A stretch of 64,000 nucleotides of DNA, from assembly GCA_022578605.1 (NCBI GenBank), contig MU394052.1, positions 1,302,001 through 1,366,000 of the forward strand, given 5' to 3'. Position 1 is the stretch's first letter; the number at the start of each line of letters is the position of its first letter. This document shows, one piece after another, positions 23,930-35,189 of this stretch. The notes under the pieces were generated by a model that was not told the DNA's origin, did not search any database, and saw only the letters and a list, made by a program, of their open reading frames with translations. The translations under genes were made by a program, and so were the position numbers. The stretch is from Camillea tinctor (taxonomy: Eukaryota > Ascomycota > Sordariomycetes > Xylariales > Xylariaceae).

Positions 23930-25153
23930 GGAGGAGGAGGAGGAGGAGGTCAGGTGGTGGGTTATTGTGTGTTGCTTAATCCAGGGTATCTGTATGTACT
24001 TATTTGCTCTTAAAGCGCGTTGAAAAACTTGCCTCTTTAGCTTTCTCTCAAGTGTATTCTTAATCAAGAATTTCTTTCGACCCCTTGTCCTCATAGGTGA
24101 GTGATCATTATATTCGAATAGTCGTTGATTGGAAATTAGGCTTACTGTACCTAGTAAATGGAACTCTACTCGCTTAGAATATATCAATAATATCGACGTG
24201 AGGGTGATCTAAGTTCAATACTATTCATAAGCATATCACACACATAGCAAATAGGTAATAAGCCAATCATGATAGTCAATTTCCCCTGCTGGGCCTAATG
24301 TCTTATAGAATATACAGCCTCTAATATAAATTTTGGTGGTAAGCCTTATTAATAAGTCGTTGACAAAGTGGGAATTGATATGTTGGAGGCTATAACGCAT
24401 ATCACAACCTCGTTGTATCCAGTCAAGAATTCAATGATCCACATCAGTCACCTACATACCAATAAGTGCTAATTCTGTGGTACAGTGGCTATGTAAGGGT
24501 TTAGGAAGAGGCCTTTCTTTCCGTATGTATATAAAACTTGTATAAACCCCTGGTCGGATAATTAGGTAGGACTCAAGCCGGGGGGAGCCAAGTACATAAG
24601 TAGTCCCAGACTTCAAGAGCATATGCAAGCAAGATTTAGGGGGTATCAACACATGTTTACATAAAATCGGAACTTCTGCGGTACTGTTAATCTACAACGG
24701 GGGTTGAATCACGTCCCTATGCTGTTTTCTCGATGGATAATTGCAGCTCTCATCCGTTTTTTTATAAGAAAATACTTTTTTTGCTGCGTTCTCAACGTGG
24801 CCGGAAGCTTGCCCATGCTATACCCAGATTCTCGTTCGTGAATGCCGATAGGAATTTTCTGTAGTTGCTATTCCAAGTCGTACACCACCGCGGCCCGTAT
24901 TCGCTTCATTAATCAAATCATTTTATACATGAATTTTGTAGCTGTAACCCTTGTAAGGTATTTGTCGTCGTTTCTCCAGAACCCCGTTGTAGTTGTTTTC
25001 AACAACTAGGGAAATCATAACATGCCTAGGGTGAATGGCCTCGCTTATTAACCGTAACACGAGCACATCCAATTCGTGGGTCGTAGAAGACGGTCGACAA
25101 TGTTATCCTCAGGTCGGAACCTAAAACATTCGGATTATTCCTCGGCATCAAGC
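23760..25153. other. Intergenic region with a purine repeat
   Basis: No gene is supported. A GGA-rich microsatellite lies at 23890-23949, immediately after the secreted-protein gene. The remainder is AT-rich with scattered stops; the right end is the 3' side of the striatin gene. Confidence 0.45.
23890..23949 (+). repeat. (GGA)n polypurine microsatellite
   Basis: About 60 bases of GGA/GAA triplets without a pyrimidine on the + strand, lying 131 nt after the secreted-protein stop codon. Confidence 0.9.
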
Positions 25154-27876
25154 TTAGCGAGCGAATACTTTTACAAGTCCGTCGCCGCCACCGCTGACTA
25201 CCCACCGACCATCTTGACTCCAGACCACCGCGCACACACCTTCTCCCCTCATAATACGGTGGCTCGTAAACTCCTGGGTACAAGTTCGTTTCTCGAGTGA
25301 CCAGAATCGTAGGCTGGCATCATGGCCGGCCGACACAAGTTCTTGGCCATCAGGGCTCAACGAAAGACTCGAGATCGAAGCTGGATGCGCAAGCATGTTA
25401 TATGTACATTGGCCTGCAACCGGTAAGAAAGAGTGAGCACCAGAAACCGAGCAAAGAGACTTACCACTATTGGCATCGAAGAACCTGATGAAACGGTCTT
25501 CGTGCCCAGAAATTATGACACCCTCGATACCACTGCCAGAAGCCCCACTACCACCAGTAGGTCCGCTGGTATCCTCGTCCCCTAACCTAGTGCTAGAGCC
25601 TTGATCCAGCCCTACCGTCGTTGCGACAACAGCATTGACACTCGTCCCCATCGTACCGTCATAGGTTTCAAGGCTAGCCATCGAACCAACCTCCTCGCCC
25701 GTCCTCGTATCGAACACGACAATGGAAGCATCGGAATAGCTGACTACGAAATTCTCGCCAGTAGGTGATAGAGGCGTGATACATGTTGGCGATGCCTTCG
25801 AGCCATTGGAACGACGGATATCATGAACTAATGTGGAGTTGAATGGTGAATTCGACGCCATATTCGGCTGGGGCGAACTTGGAAATTGTGACCCCGAGCT
25901 CATTGAATTGCCTCTCACCCTGCCGCTACCTGTAGCGCGACGGCCTCCGGTCCCCGGCTGTGGAGAAGTCAACTGAGGTGGTGCACTCACCGCCCAGATT
26001 TTGATGGCGCCATCAGCCGCACCCGAGGCGACTAGAATCCGGTCCGGAGTACCATACGGATTCGATTGACCAAACACGGCGCCAAGCGTGGCCGGGAGCA
26101 CACAGATAGCCCAGACGGCGTCGGTATGGCCATCTAACGTGGCTTTGGGGTCTACGCGACCGCGCTCCCATACTCTAATAGTGGCATCTTGACCACCGGA
26201 GAAGATCCAACCATCGCCTTGAGCGCGGCCACCTGTTGAGAAGTTGGGGGATGGGGACCACGCAGCGAGACACAGCACAGCACCACTATGTCCTCGATGA
26301 GTGAAGTCAGCCGGAACATCGAGATCGGACGACGACGACAGGCTGCCAATGTGATTTGGATTTTCGCGAGGGATGTGGAACCGTTTGATCAAACCGTCAT
26401 CACCAGCTGTACAAATCTCAGGCTCTCCTGGGCTTCCACCGCCCGAGAATATGACGGTACGGACCGCATTAAGGTGCCCCCTCAACCCGTAGCGAAGCTT
26501 AAAGCTACCACTTTCCGCTTTCTGCGACGTTGAGTTAAGAGAAAGTTCCTGTTCCACACTCCTTCGACGGGACGCTGAACCTTTTCTCCTGTGAGAATTG
26601 CTTCCTCGGTTAGGCGACTTGGGGAGATTTTCCGCGGCAGGGAACACATCGGTGTCTGGGCGATGGGAAAGAGATTGCAACGGCTGCGAGGGTGCCGGTT
26701 CGGCGAAGGATCCCTCGCTGAAATCCCATCCATCTGTATCAGCTGCCGGCCGCTTCTCTATGGAGCTTTCGGCATTCTCAGCTCGGGCGAGGTCATTTGC
26801 GTGGTTCATTTTCGCGAGCGGGTCTTCCTGTGCACGCGCCGTGGGATGCCCAGGGGCCGGCCAATCGTTTGAGTGAGAGTACATGGAGGAAGAGCTTTCG
26901 TTGGACCGAACCATGGGAGCAGATTGGAAATCAGGATTTTGGGATGGAATATTGGGTGCAGGAGCCTGAGGCATCGGTGGCGCGTGGTTTGCGTTCTGCA
27001 TAGGACGACCAGCCTGATCCTTGATATGATTCTGGCTTATTCTAAGAGCCTGGAAGGCTGCGTCCAGAGGTTGTTGGTTCATAGGTACCCCAAAATCCCC
27101 CTCTTCCATCAACGGTAAAGGTGGCGAGTCTCGGGGCGGTGGCATAGGGTTCGCAGGCGTCATCATGAGATATGCGAATTCGTTCTGACATTTATTAAGG
27201 AAGTCTTTGAGATATTCGCGCTCATCGTCCTCTTCTACCCGTCCTCCCAACAGCCCCTCGAACCCAGGTATTGGATCCTTGGGCTTTTCTCCCGTAGCTA
27301 CTCGAATGTCAGCGAATCACCCGCAGAAAGAGCCAAGACGGACGTGTGCAGACCTTTTAATTTTTCTTGGATCAAGGTTGCCCTATCGATTTTAGGGGGT
27401 TGCTTCACGGAGTGGTTGGTGTCGGACGGAGAAGAGGAGACAACCTTGAGCTGAGCGGCCTGGTCTTTTACTTTCTTCTCGAGGATATTAACGTATCGCT
27501 TCAAGGCCTTCTGAGTGGCATCGCCGCGTCTAGCAGAGCCTTCAAGAGCAGCTATTCTCCCCTTCATCTCCTGGCGCTCGATCTCCCAGGCGTTCCTATC
27601 TCTCTCGTGTCGATGCCATTCGGTCTGGAGGAAGCGCATTACTCCTAGTAGAAGACCTCTAGTTAGCTAAGTAGGTGGTGAGAAGCGGGAGGTTGCTCGG
27701 TTCGGCTTGGACTTGCCTTGAAGAGTATATTCGGTTGCGTGAGGCTGATTCCCGGGGTTCATGGGCATGCCACCCGATGGACCTGGTCCCCCTCCGCCTC
27801 CGGGCATTTCTTGGCCCCCAGACATACCAACCCCATTTCCACCGGCACCCATGGCCGAGATGTGCTGCCAACTCAT
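25154..27876 (-). CDS. pro11: Striatin-family WD40 protein, STRIPAK scaffold (PRO11/HAM-3)
   Basis: Four exons (27876-27717, 27644-27354, 27297-25465, 25413-25154) give 847 aa, the usual striatin length. A Gly/Met-rich start leads into [17 protein letters not shown], the striatin caveolin-binding/coiled-coil block (about residues 47-120), followed by a basic helical segment. A long disordered Pro/Ser-rich middle comes next. Then a C-terminal WD40 propeller starts at [20 protein letters not shown] and ends with [20 protein letters not shown]. The protein scaffolds PP2A and kinases in STRIPAK, which controls hyphal fusion and fruiting-body formation in Sordaria and Neurospora. Intron 1 uses a GC-AG donor (gcaagt), intron 2 a weak GTCTGC donor (56 nt). 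Intron 3 is 51 nt and stop-free in frame; removing it restores the conserved [12 protein letters not shown] junction. The WD40 body is certain; the donor of intron 2 is less so. Confidence 0.93.
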
Positions 27877-29217
27877 AGAGACGGATGTGCAAAGTCGAAA
27901 GGGGGAGACAGCTCTTGAGTTCGACCGTTGCTACTGCCTTCACCGTCGAGTTTGAATACAGGCGTTTGGCATGTGCATGGAGTTGTGTCGGAGCCTAAGG
28001 GATAATGGACGACTCGGACATGAACCGATGCAGGCTGATGTCAATTGAGTGTATCGTGAGCTTAGTCGGGAGCACTAGTTAGGTGTAGGTGTAGGTGTAG
28101 GTATAACGCGGTGTTGGAATAAACTAATTTTTTTCTTTTCTTTTTCCTTTTTGGTCTCTGTCTGATAGGGCTGTTGGCTTCGTTGTATATTGATGTGCCT
28201 TGGCACGATTAATTCTAATGGGGATATAAAAAAGTACGTAAGGAGTGAGAAGAAGAGGAAGGAAGATAAGACGAAGAAAAAAGAAAAAACACCCAAAGTT
28301 ATCGTTAAATTCGTGATGCAATGCGATGTTAGTAGAGAAGCGAAAGTACGCGATACGACGTTGGGTCAATGCGATATGGTGTTTATCGTTGATCGTTGTT
28401 TGTGAGGTGATTTGTAGTCGTTGTCCTTTTCTCCCCTGTTGACAACTGTTGAGATCAGATAGATATGGAAGAAGAAGAAAAAAAGAAAAAGGGAAAAAAA
28501 AAAAAAAGACGGGCGTCGATGAAGCTAACCACATTGCTACCTAGCATTACCTTACCTACATAGTACATAACTGCTAGCAGGCGCGGCCGCAGTAGCGAAT
28601 CTCATCTCATAGCTCTATTTAACTACCTGTAATGTACTGTACTTACCTACCTGCCTGCCTATAGTATGAACTATGTAACCCAGGCCTGCTAGGTAGCTGT
28701 TGGACCGCTGGAAACAATGTTTTTTACTAGCCAATCAGAGCCAAACTTTGCCAAATACCAATCCTATAAGTACTGTACTTTACAATCGCTGCTGAACTTT
28801 AACTTGCAGGTTGAAAACTCTAAAAGATGTGTCGTGGCTCACGGCAGCTGTAAGATCCATACCTCTCGGTAATAAGGCAGCAAAGAGCTATGTACATACG
28901 TACCTCTACCTCCCGTCTAAGCAGGTACAGTACTTACCTACCTACCTAAGGTACCTACATGATGTTTCAAGCCATTTTCAATATCGTGGCGTTAAGACGC
29001 TAAGATACGCTCGGGCCATTTACGATCTCTTCTCCACATGTTATGTTCCTAGTGTAACTATTAGGTAAGGTACGAATTGTATCCATCCCTTGCCTTTACT
29101 ACTACACCAACACTAGGTCACACTAACACCAACATCACCACCAACGCCAACCCCAATACCAATATTCAGCTCAACCCCCCTCCCAGCCAAGCAGAGGTAA
29201 TAGTATTCGCACTTCAA
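27877..29217. other. Divergent intergenic region between striatin and the MBL-fold gene
   Basis: No gene is supported. An AGGTGT repeat lies at 28081-28104 in the striatin 5' region and an A-rich run near 28480-28508. Dense TACC/GGTA motifs occur between 28540 and 28960. Both genes are transcribed outward, so this is a shared promoter region of about 1.3 kb. Confidence 0.5.
28081..28104 (+). repeat. (AGGTGT)n short tandem repeat
   Basis: Three perfect AGGTGT units and one AGGTAT unit lie about 200 nt upstream of the striatin start. Confidence 0.9.
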
Positions 29218-29397
29218 GATGACCAAGGAACGTAAGCACTTAACCGTGGATGACCTTATATATACATATATGCCTGTGTAACGATACTATGACAAAGCTA
29301 TTTAAGTCCGCTCCCTGCCCAGCATGTAAATGCTGTTTAGTTGTCTGGACTCCGGTCAACTTCACAAAGATCAAAGTCCCTCAAAATAGAGCCCAAG

Positions 29398-30348
29398 ATG
29401 ACTTCAACTACGAACAGCCTCCGTCCGATCACAACTGACTTGAATAACGACACCTCCTGGTTATTATCGATCCCACGTCCTGAGACGGAGCGTACCGAGA
29501 CAGGAAGGACGTATTACCATATCGTCCTAGACCCCTGGCTTGCTAGTACCATGGCCTACTTCCCAACCTCATGGCTCGGCTGGTTCAAACGGCGGGAGCC
29601 AGCTGCGTTCCTCGACGGTGCCGCAGTCGATGGACTAGTTCGCGAGATCGAGGAGGCTGCGGGTAGTACCGCTCACGCAGATGCCAGTGTTGATGCGCTC
29701 TGTATCTGCTCCTTCGGTCCCGATCACATGCACTACGACACTCTCAAAACCTTTGCGCCGTCGATCCCTGTCTTCGTCACGCCCGGGCCTGCTAAGTTTA
29801 TGCCGCGCTGGGGCCACTTCGAGCACATCATCCCGATGGCTGCGTTCGGGAAGCCGACGTGGCAGGCAGCGCATCCGGGAGCACCGCTGCCGGCGTGGCT
29901 CAATCTGCTACGCAGCAACACCCTTACGCTCAACTTCGGCATCGGGATTGTGTGGTCTCACGACGGGATCCACGAAGCCATCCTGTATTACCCACATGGG
30001 TGCGACGTTGACAATGACCAAGCCACGTGGGAGTTCCTGGACTCCAGCCCACCCCTGCGACCTTTAGCGATGATGCACATCGCCAAAGAAACGTACCGCC
30101 GCGATTCGCTTATCACCAGTATGCTCCCAGGAATTCAGTTCTGGCGCAAAGCGAAGCCGACTTACTGGCTTTCGACGGGCTCTACAGCCCTGGAATTCAG
30201 CGGTCTCTTTTATTGGGGGTTAAGGGATGAGGAGCACGATCTAGATTGGGGATTGGAAAGGGAGAAAGAGGCGTCTAAAGGGCAGGCCAACTTAGACCGG
30301 CCAAACCTTGTAGAGAAAGGCAACGGCAAACAGTTTGTGCTGGCGTAA
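29398..30348 (+). CDS. MBL-fold (metallo-beta-lactamase-like) hydrolase family protein
   Basis: A 316-aa frame from the ATG at 29398. It resembles fungal members of the MBL-fold superfamily related to UlaG-like enzymes. It has a Thr-Asp-Leu-Asn-x-Asp-Thr-Ser-Trp start, an ILVDPWL-like strand (HIVLDPWLAS), then CICSFGPDHMHYDTL where the HxHxDH metal motif should be. VFVTPGPAKFMPRW follows and a C-terminal FSGLFYW segment ends the domain. The metal motif keeps Asp-His-x-His but lacks the first two histidines, as in other divergent members, so activity is uncertain. An alternative start exists: ATG at 29219 with a 13-nt exon (donor GTAAGC) spliced to 29390, which would add seven residues. No substrate can be proposed. 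Confidence 0.75.
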   Translation: MTSTTNSLRPITTDLNNDTSWLLSIPRPETERTETGRTYYHIVLDPWLASTMAYFPTSWLGWFKRREPAAFLDGAAVDGLVREIEEAAGSTAHADASVDALCICSFGPDHMHYDTLKTFAPSIPVFVTPGPAKFMPRWGHFEHIIPMAAFGKPTWQAAHPGAPLPAWLNLLRSNTLTLNFGIGIVWSHDGIHEAILYYPHGCDVDNDQATWEFLDSSPPLRPLAMMHIAKETYRRDSLITSMLPGIQFWRKAKPTYWLSTGSTALEFSGLFYWGLRDEEHDLDWGLEREKEASKGQANLDRPNLVEKGNGKQFVLA

Positions 30349-31030
30349 GAGCATGACTGGGATAAGAAATGTTTTCCCAGGAAATGATGTTAAGAAGGGA
30401 CAGCGAAAGTTATAAGTAGGTAGTTATCAAATACCTAACCAACCTAACCTAGGTAGCTATTGTGATATTGATGTGACCTAGCACCTCTTCCGATATCAAC
30501 AGCGGTATACCTAGTACATAATAAATTGTACCGAGTTGATATATCATTTTCTGTACTCTTACGTACCTGTTATATCCGCGCGCTATTCTCTTTCGTCCGG
30601 AAGCATACGCGTGCACACATACAATGAATGCATCTCTATGCGTACTTTGTACTACACAGATTCTGCAATATGATCATAACCTGCAGCAATGGTGTCCACC
30701 TATGAGATATCGCATCTTATTTGCCGGTGGTATATGTACTAGTTATGGGTAAGTAAGAGCCCGTTCTACTATGCAAATTTAACCTCAGCTGCCAAGAATA
30801 TCCCTGGCGTTGGTCATTTGAAGTGTAGCGTAGCATCAGCAATGCTTGCAGCCACTACTTAAACCTTACATACATACATAACCTATCAACTGACCATAGC
30901 TGAAGCTATCTACCTCTTAGATCTCTATTCCATTCTTTATTCGCCAACGCACGTTAACAACAAAACTCACGATAATCATTATACAAGATGATACGTGTAA
31001 TACAAACTGGAGAGTGCAAGATTTAATGTT

Positions 31031-31072
31031 TCGGGAAATCGGTTATCGGGAAACCGGTTATCGGGAATCGAT
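31031..31072 (+). repeat. 15-bp tandem repeat (TCGGGAAAYCGGTTA)
   Basis: Two full copies (31031-31045 and 31046-31060, one difference) and a shortened third copy lie about 220-260 nt before the thioesterase ATG. The spacing places it in the promoter. Confidence 0.85.
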
Positions 31073-31194
31073 ACTTGACAATCTTGACCCCCTGCTATCT
31101 ACCTACCTAGGTAGGTAGAGCGCCGGCTTACATCATAATATTTTCCCTTTCCCTACCTGCATGTAACAACCTCTCATCTAGGGAGCACCATATT

Positions 31195-31214
31195 TATATA
31201 TATATATATATATA
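31195..31214 (+). repeat. (TA)n run
   Basis: About ten TA units about 80 nt before the thioesterase start codon; it may double as a TATA element. Confidence 0.85.
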
Positions 31215-31293
31215 ACCTACTTTACCTCTGCCTTTCACTACTTAACATTCCACTTAACATTCCACTCCTTTTTCTTCATCTGCTATCTTCACA

Positions 31294-32300
31294 ATGGGGG
31301 CTAAACACAATATCACTTCTGAGGGGGAGCCAGAATTAAAGGGGATCAAGAAGGTTGAGGCGGTTCTGGATTGGTACAAGAATCATTTCAAAAATCCTGA
31401 CAACAAAGTAAGTATACATGGAATTCTCGTCTTCTCCCATTATCCGCGCCTTCACACCGTCCCCCAAGCGTACCACCCCGTTGCTATGGGTGAGGTAATG
31501 CCTGTCACCATGCCACAGTTTGTCAACAGCGAGCGTCAATTCTTGAACCTGGTGTGCCGTTACCTTAGGAAACTCATAATATATCATCTCTCACATGAAG
31601 GAACTCGGAAAGGGGGTTTTATTGCTTATAGTTACTAATCACCCACGGGTCTCCACTTCACTCTCCCCCCTATTTCATCCTCAAACCTAGAGACCCTTAT
31701 TTATTTATGAATATTCCTCTGAACTAACACAACTCCCCTTTAACCTCAGAATTGGATGACAACAATAGCCCCTTTTATAAGCATTGTCTCGCACTCGACA
31801 TCCTCGCCCGAGAATCCAAGCGTGACTTTCCGCATCGTGCTGCAGCCAATCCACAGCAATGGCGTCAACGGCGTGCACGGCGGATGCACTGCGTCTCTGT
31901 TCGACTGTAAGTAGGGACTCTCGAGGGCTCCCCCTTTCCCCTTTTATTCCCTCTCGCCTTCGAAGTCAGAAACAGAGCCTCTAGCACATGAACTACTACT
32001 AAAAACTAATACTCTTGCTTCGCAGTTTGTACGACCCTGGTGCTGCACATGATTTCATATCCCGGCTTCTGGCACCACCTTGGTGTCAGCCGCACCCTCA
32101 ACGTGACTTATCTGCGTCCTGTGCCCATGGGCAAGCCTGTCGACGTCGAGTGTGAGATCATGCACGCCAGCAAGCGGCTCGCTACGACCCGGGGCGTTAT
32201 CAGGGCCGCTGCGCCGCCGGGGAAGGAAAAAGGCCCGGTGCTGGCTATTTGCGAACACGGGAAGTATAATACAGACCCGCCTGCCAGTTCGAAGCTCTGA
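31294..32300 (+). CDS. Hotdog-fold thioesterase (Acot13/PaaI-like)
   Basis: Three exons (31294-31407, 31750-31906, 32026-32300) give 181 aa. A helical N-terminus (KKVEAVLDWYKNHF) precedes the hotdog domain, with the core signature NGVNGVHGGCTASLFDFCTT. This is the family's HGG motif at the end of the central helix, and it lies across the exon 2/3 junction. LNVTYLRPVPMGKPVDVECE provides the dimer strands, and ATTRGVIRAAAPPG the last strands. The enzyme probably cleaves acyl-CoA or a related thioester; the substrate is unknown. Intron 1 (342 nt) is long for this genome and would leave an open frame if read through, but only splicing at the GTAAGT donor gives a continuous domain. The two junctions preserve the frame. 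Confidence 0.88.
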
Positions 32301-34662
32301 TGGTTGTAGCCAGCATCAGTGGCGTTACGGTATTCTGACTGGCTTCTCTCCTCCAAGATGGTTCGCCTTCAACGAAGGGCATATGAGAGAAAGCGGGGGG
32401 ATCTCACGTCCGGACACTGAAAATGAGAGATTTTTTGGGGGGGGGGGAGGAGGGGGGGGGGGGAACCCATGCTAGGGACTAGTTGCCTTTTTTTCTCTTT
32501 CCTTTTGCCCCTCTGATATCGAAAAAGGGATGTGGTCTCGAAGAGGAAAACTGCACAGCTGCCAAGACATCATACAATATACTAATATTTGAACATGAAA
32601 TCCCCGGAACCGTTTGGGTGGGTGATTGGTGCTGCTGTACGCGGAGAACGGTTAGCCCAACTGTGGTTATGGGACTGCATAATGTAGAAAGGGATCAGTT
32701 TCTTGACAAGTCAGCTGACACAGAGAGAAGCCATGTTACTTTCATGACAATGTTCGGTGAAAAGTGAAAACGCGTCGTATGTAGAACGGCCCGGGCAGAG
32801 CTGAGATAATAGTGACCTCAGATTGGGCAAATAATGAGGTGAAGAGCCTCATATACGTACCTAGTGCACTTCTATAAAGCTAGATAGGAGTTAGGCGTTT
32901 CTCGACCATCGATGTGACGTATACATCCAAGGAACCCCTATATTGTGGTAACATGGGGAGCTGACCATGCATACATGTGTATGGATCTCGGCTTTGTAAT
33001 GCCACCTACCCCAACTAACTTGATGTATAATGGACTGGACCCCCACCTGCTATTCTCATAGAATTCAGTAGGTAATGAATGTATTAGTGATGTATGAGGG
33101 ACGGAGATAGTAACCTAGTTAAGAGCAGCTGTCACCCATCCGAGAATTGAAACCTTGTCACCGGAGTGCAGAGCCTCATCTTAGTGTCGGGTATCTACAG
33201 TCAACTGTAGTGGAGGCTTTGGGCGATCTTATAGCCAAGTCTATAGATTAGCAACGAGGGTAACACGCGGGGGCACGCAGTCGCGTCCTATATTGGTCGC
33301 ATGGCTTATCATACTCTACCATCAGATCCAGGACTGGAACTTGTTGGTACAGATCGCTACACGAACAATGGTTGTATGTGGCAGTGATGATGGTCATAAT
33401 GATAAAGCAAATAAATAGCCCAGAACTAAAGAAGACATATGGGAAAATAGATGCTTGTCTCCTTTTGCTCTCGAAATTCTCTTTCTAACTTGACTACAGA
33501 TTCAGGGAATAGTAGCAGTCTAATGACTAAGAGTCCATCAACCCATACTCATCAACGTATCACGGGAATAAGTGGCAGTTTACTCAATTCGGGCTAGACA
33601 TACCTATTTTGCCCATCTGCCTGTCTGGTTTAGTGTAAGTGCGAGTCTATGACGGCTTATTTTATCTCCAAACTTGCACCCCCTTAAGCTTTGTGGCCTG
33701 CATACCACATGTTCGCCAGTCCATAACACTGCCTCTTAATAATTTAGATTGGTAAATCAGGTTGCGACACGCCTCTGACTAAATACTATCAGCATGCTAG
33801 TTTTAAGAACTACGTCTTTTCCCTCGACTTATTGAACGTACTACTTTCTTGACTGATATCAATAATGGATTAAGTAAGTTGTATATATTTTGTAAATTTA
33901 CTTTTCTTCATATCGAACGGTTGATTATTGAAACGTTCAACATATGAACTTAATAATGAAAAGTGTGATATATATTTTGCTTTTTTAATGTAAAACTGGG
34001 GAGAAAAATAAGAAAGAATTAAAATGAACTAAATAGCGGCATATATTCCGCACACATACCACTCCAACAGATAGTACACTTGAAAAGATTTAGGGGACAC
34101 AATATAGCTGCTCATTCTGACCGCAACTGCACAGTATAAGTCCGATGTTGCCTTACGGTTGCCTGGTTCGCTGGGTTCGCCAGGTTCGCCTAAACCATCC
34201 AGAGCCGCACTGGAGGGCCAGAGTCGCAATGGAAGGGCAAAAGGCGCTGACCCAAGAATTGCGGCTGATCTGAGGTCAGTGGTCCGAGGATTTTATTGGT
34301 ATACACGCAGACCTACCTACTACAGCAAGGCTATGTTAAAGCCATTGTAAGTAAAGTCACTCACGTTGACCGACTCGTAACCATGTATCTTTGTGTGCTT
34401 CCTCGAGGGGTTATATGCCACGTAGGGAATAGAGGCAACCCGCAGCAGCCATGAGTGTAGAATCAATATTGAAGAGTAGTTATAAAGACCTAGATAACCC
34501 CTTCACAAGTTCATCTGGGACCCGATGACATCAAGTCAACCAAGCCAGAGACCTCTACGCTTTCTTGATCCCATTGCTCTCTCTTAAAAGTCTTTGCATT
34601 TTCTTTTGCTATTTTATATCATAGGCCAGCTTATAGCCACTACTCAATCCAATATATGTATC
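32301..34662. other. Intergenic region of 2.4 kb
   Basis: No gene is supported. The G-rich block at 32437-32463 lies in the thioesterase 3' flank. The segment around 33780-34020 is AT-rich. Short frames (for example 34029-34229, minus) show no domain. Confidence 0.45.
32437..32463 (+). repeat. G-rich tract
   Basis: Two runs of 11 G, separated by AGGAG-type interruptions, form a 27-nt guanine tract after the thioesterase gene. It could fold as a G-quadruplex in RNA or DNA. Confidence 0.85.
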
Positions 34663-35189
34663 ATGGATGCCGCAAGTACACGTGCCTTAGCCTATGGGTG
34701 CGTGAGGGATACCTCCCTCTTTCTGCTCTTTCTGCTCTTCCTCCCCCTCTCTCTCTTCCCATTTCTCTCTTCTCCTTTCTCTCTTCCTCTTCCTCTCTTT
34801 CTTCTCTCCCTCCCCTTACCCGTCCTTTCTCATCCATACCCCTTGGTCTCATAGAACCCTAAGGCCTCTCACAAGTCCTTCACTCCACTGACGCTATACT
34901 CTTGTCTTCCCTTAGTGACGACTCACCCCAAGGACGAAACACCTCTTCTGCCAACCCTACCACCAACTCCACCCACGAGCCCGAAGCATCTTGGAAAGTC
35001 CGTGAGTTCATGGCGTCCAAGAACGCTGGCGGCGACCCGGTTACGGCGCTAAATGTCCGAGATGAGACGCCTGGATCTAGCGTCGCAGCACGCAGATCTC
35101 AAGTCAATCATGACATGAATGCGGCCCTAGCACAGTTCTATCAGTCATCGAACTCGAACTCGAACCCGAACCCAACCAACGGACCATGA
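34663..35189 (+). CDS. Small hypothetical protein, 102 aa
   Basis: Two-exon model (34663-34697, 34916-35189). Exon 1 encodes MDAASTRALAYG and joins in frame to DDSPQGRNTSS in exon 2. The protein is hydrophilic, with a possible helical segment EASWKVREFMASKNAGG, then ALNVRDETPGSSVAARRSQV and an Asn/Ser/Pro-rich tail (NSNSNPNPTNGP). It has no cysteines, no signal peptide and no membrane segment. The intron (218 nt) is very CT-rich, almost a continuous polypyrimidine tract up to its acceptor. Translation of exon 2 has biased, even codon use and ends on a clean TGA. I do not recognise the family; it may be a small conserved cytosolic or nuclear protein. The start exon is the least certain part. 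Confidence 0.55.

Larger units (their letters stand above)
30349..31293. other. Intergenic region upstream of the thioesterase gene
   Basis: No gene is supported. It holds a 15-bp tandem repeat at 31031-31072, a palindromic TACC/GGTA cluster near 31098, and a (TA)n run before the thioesterase start. Confidence 0.5.
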
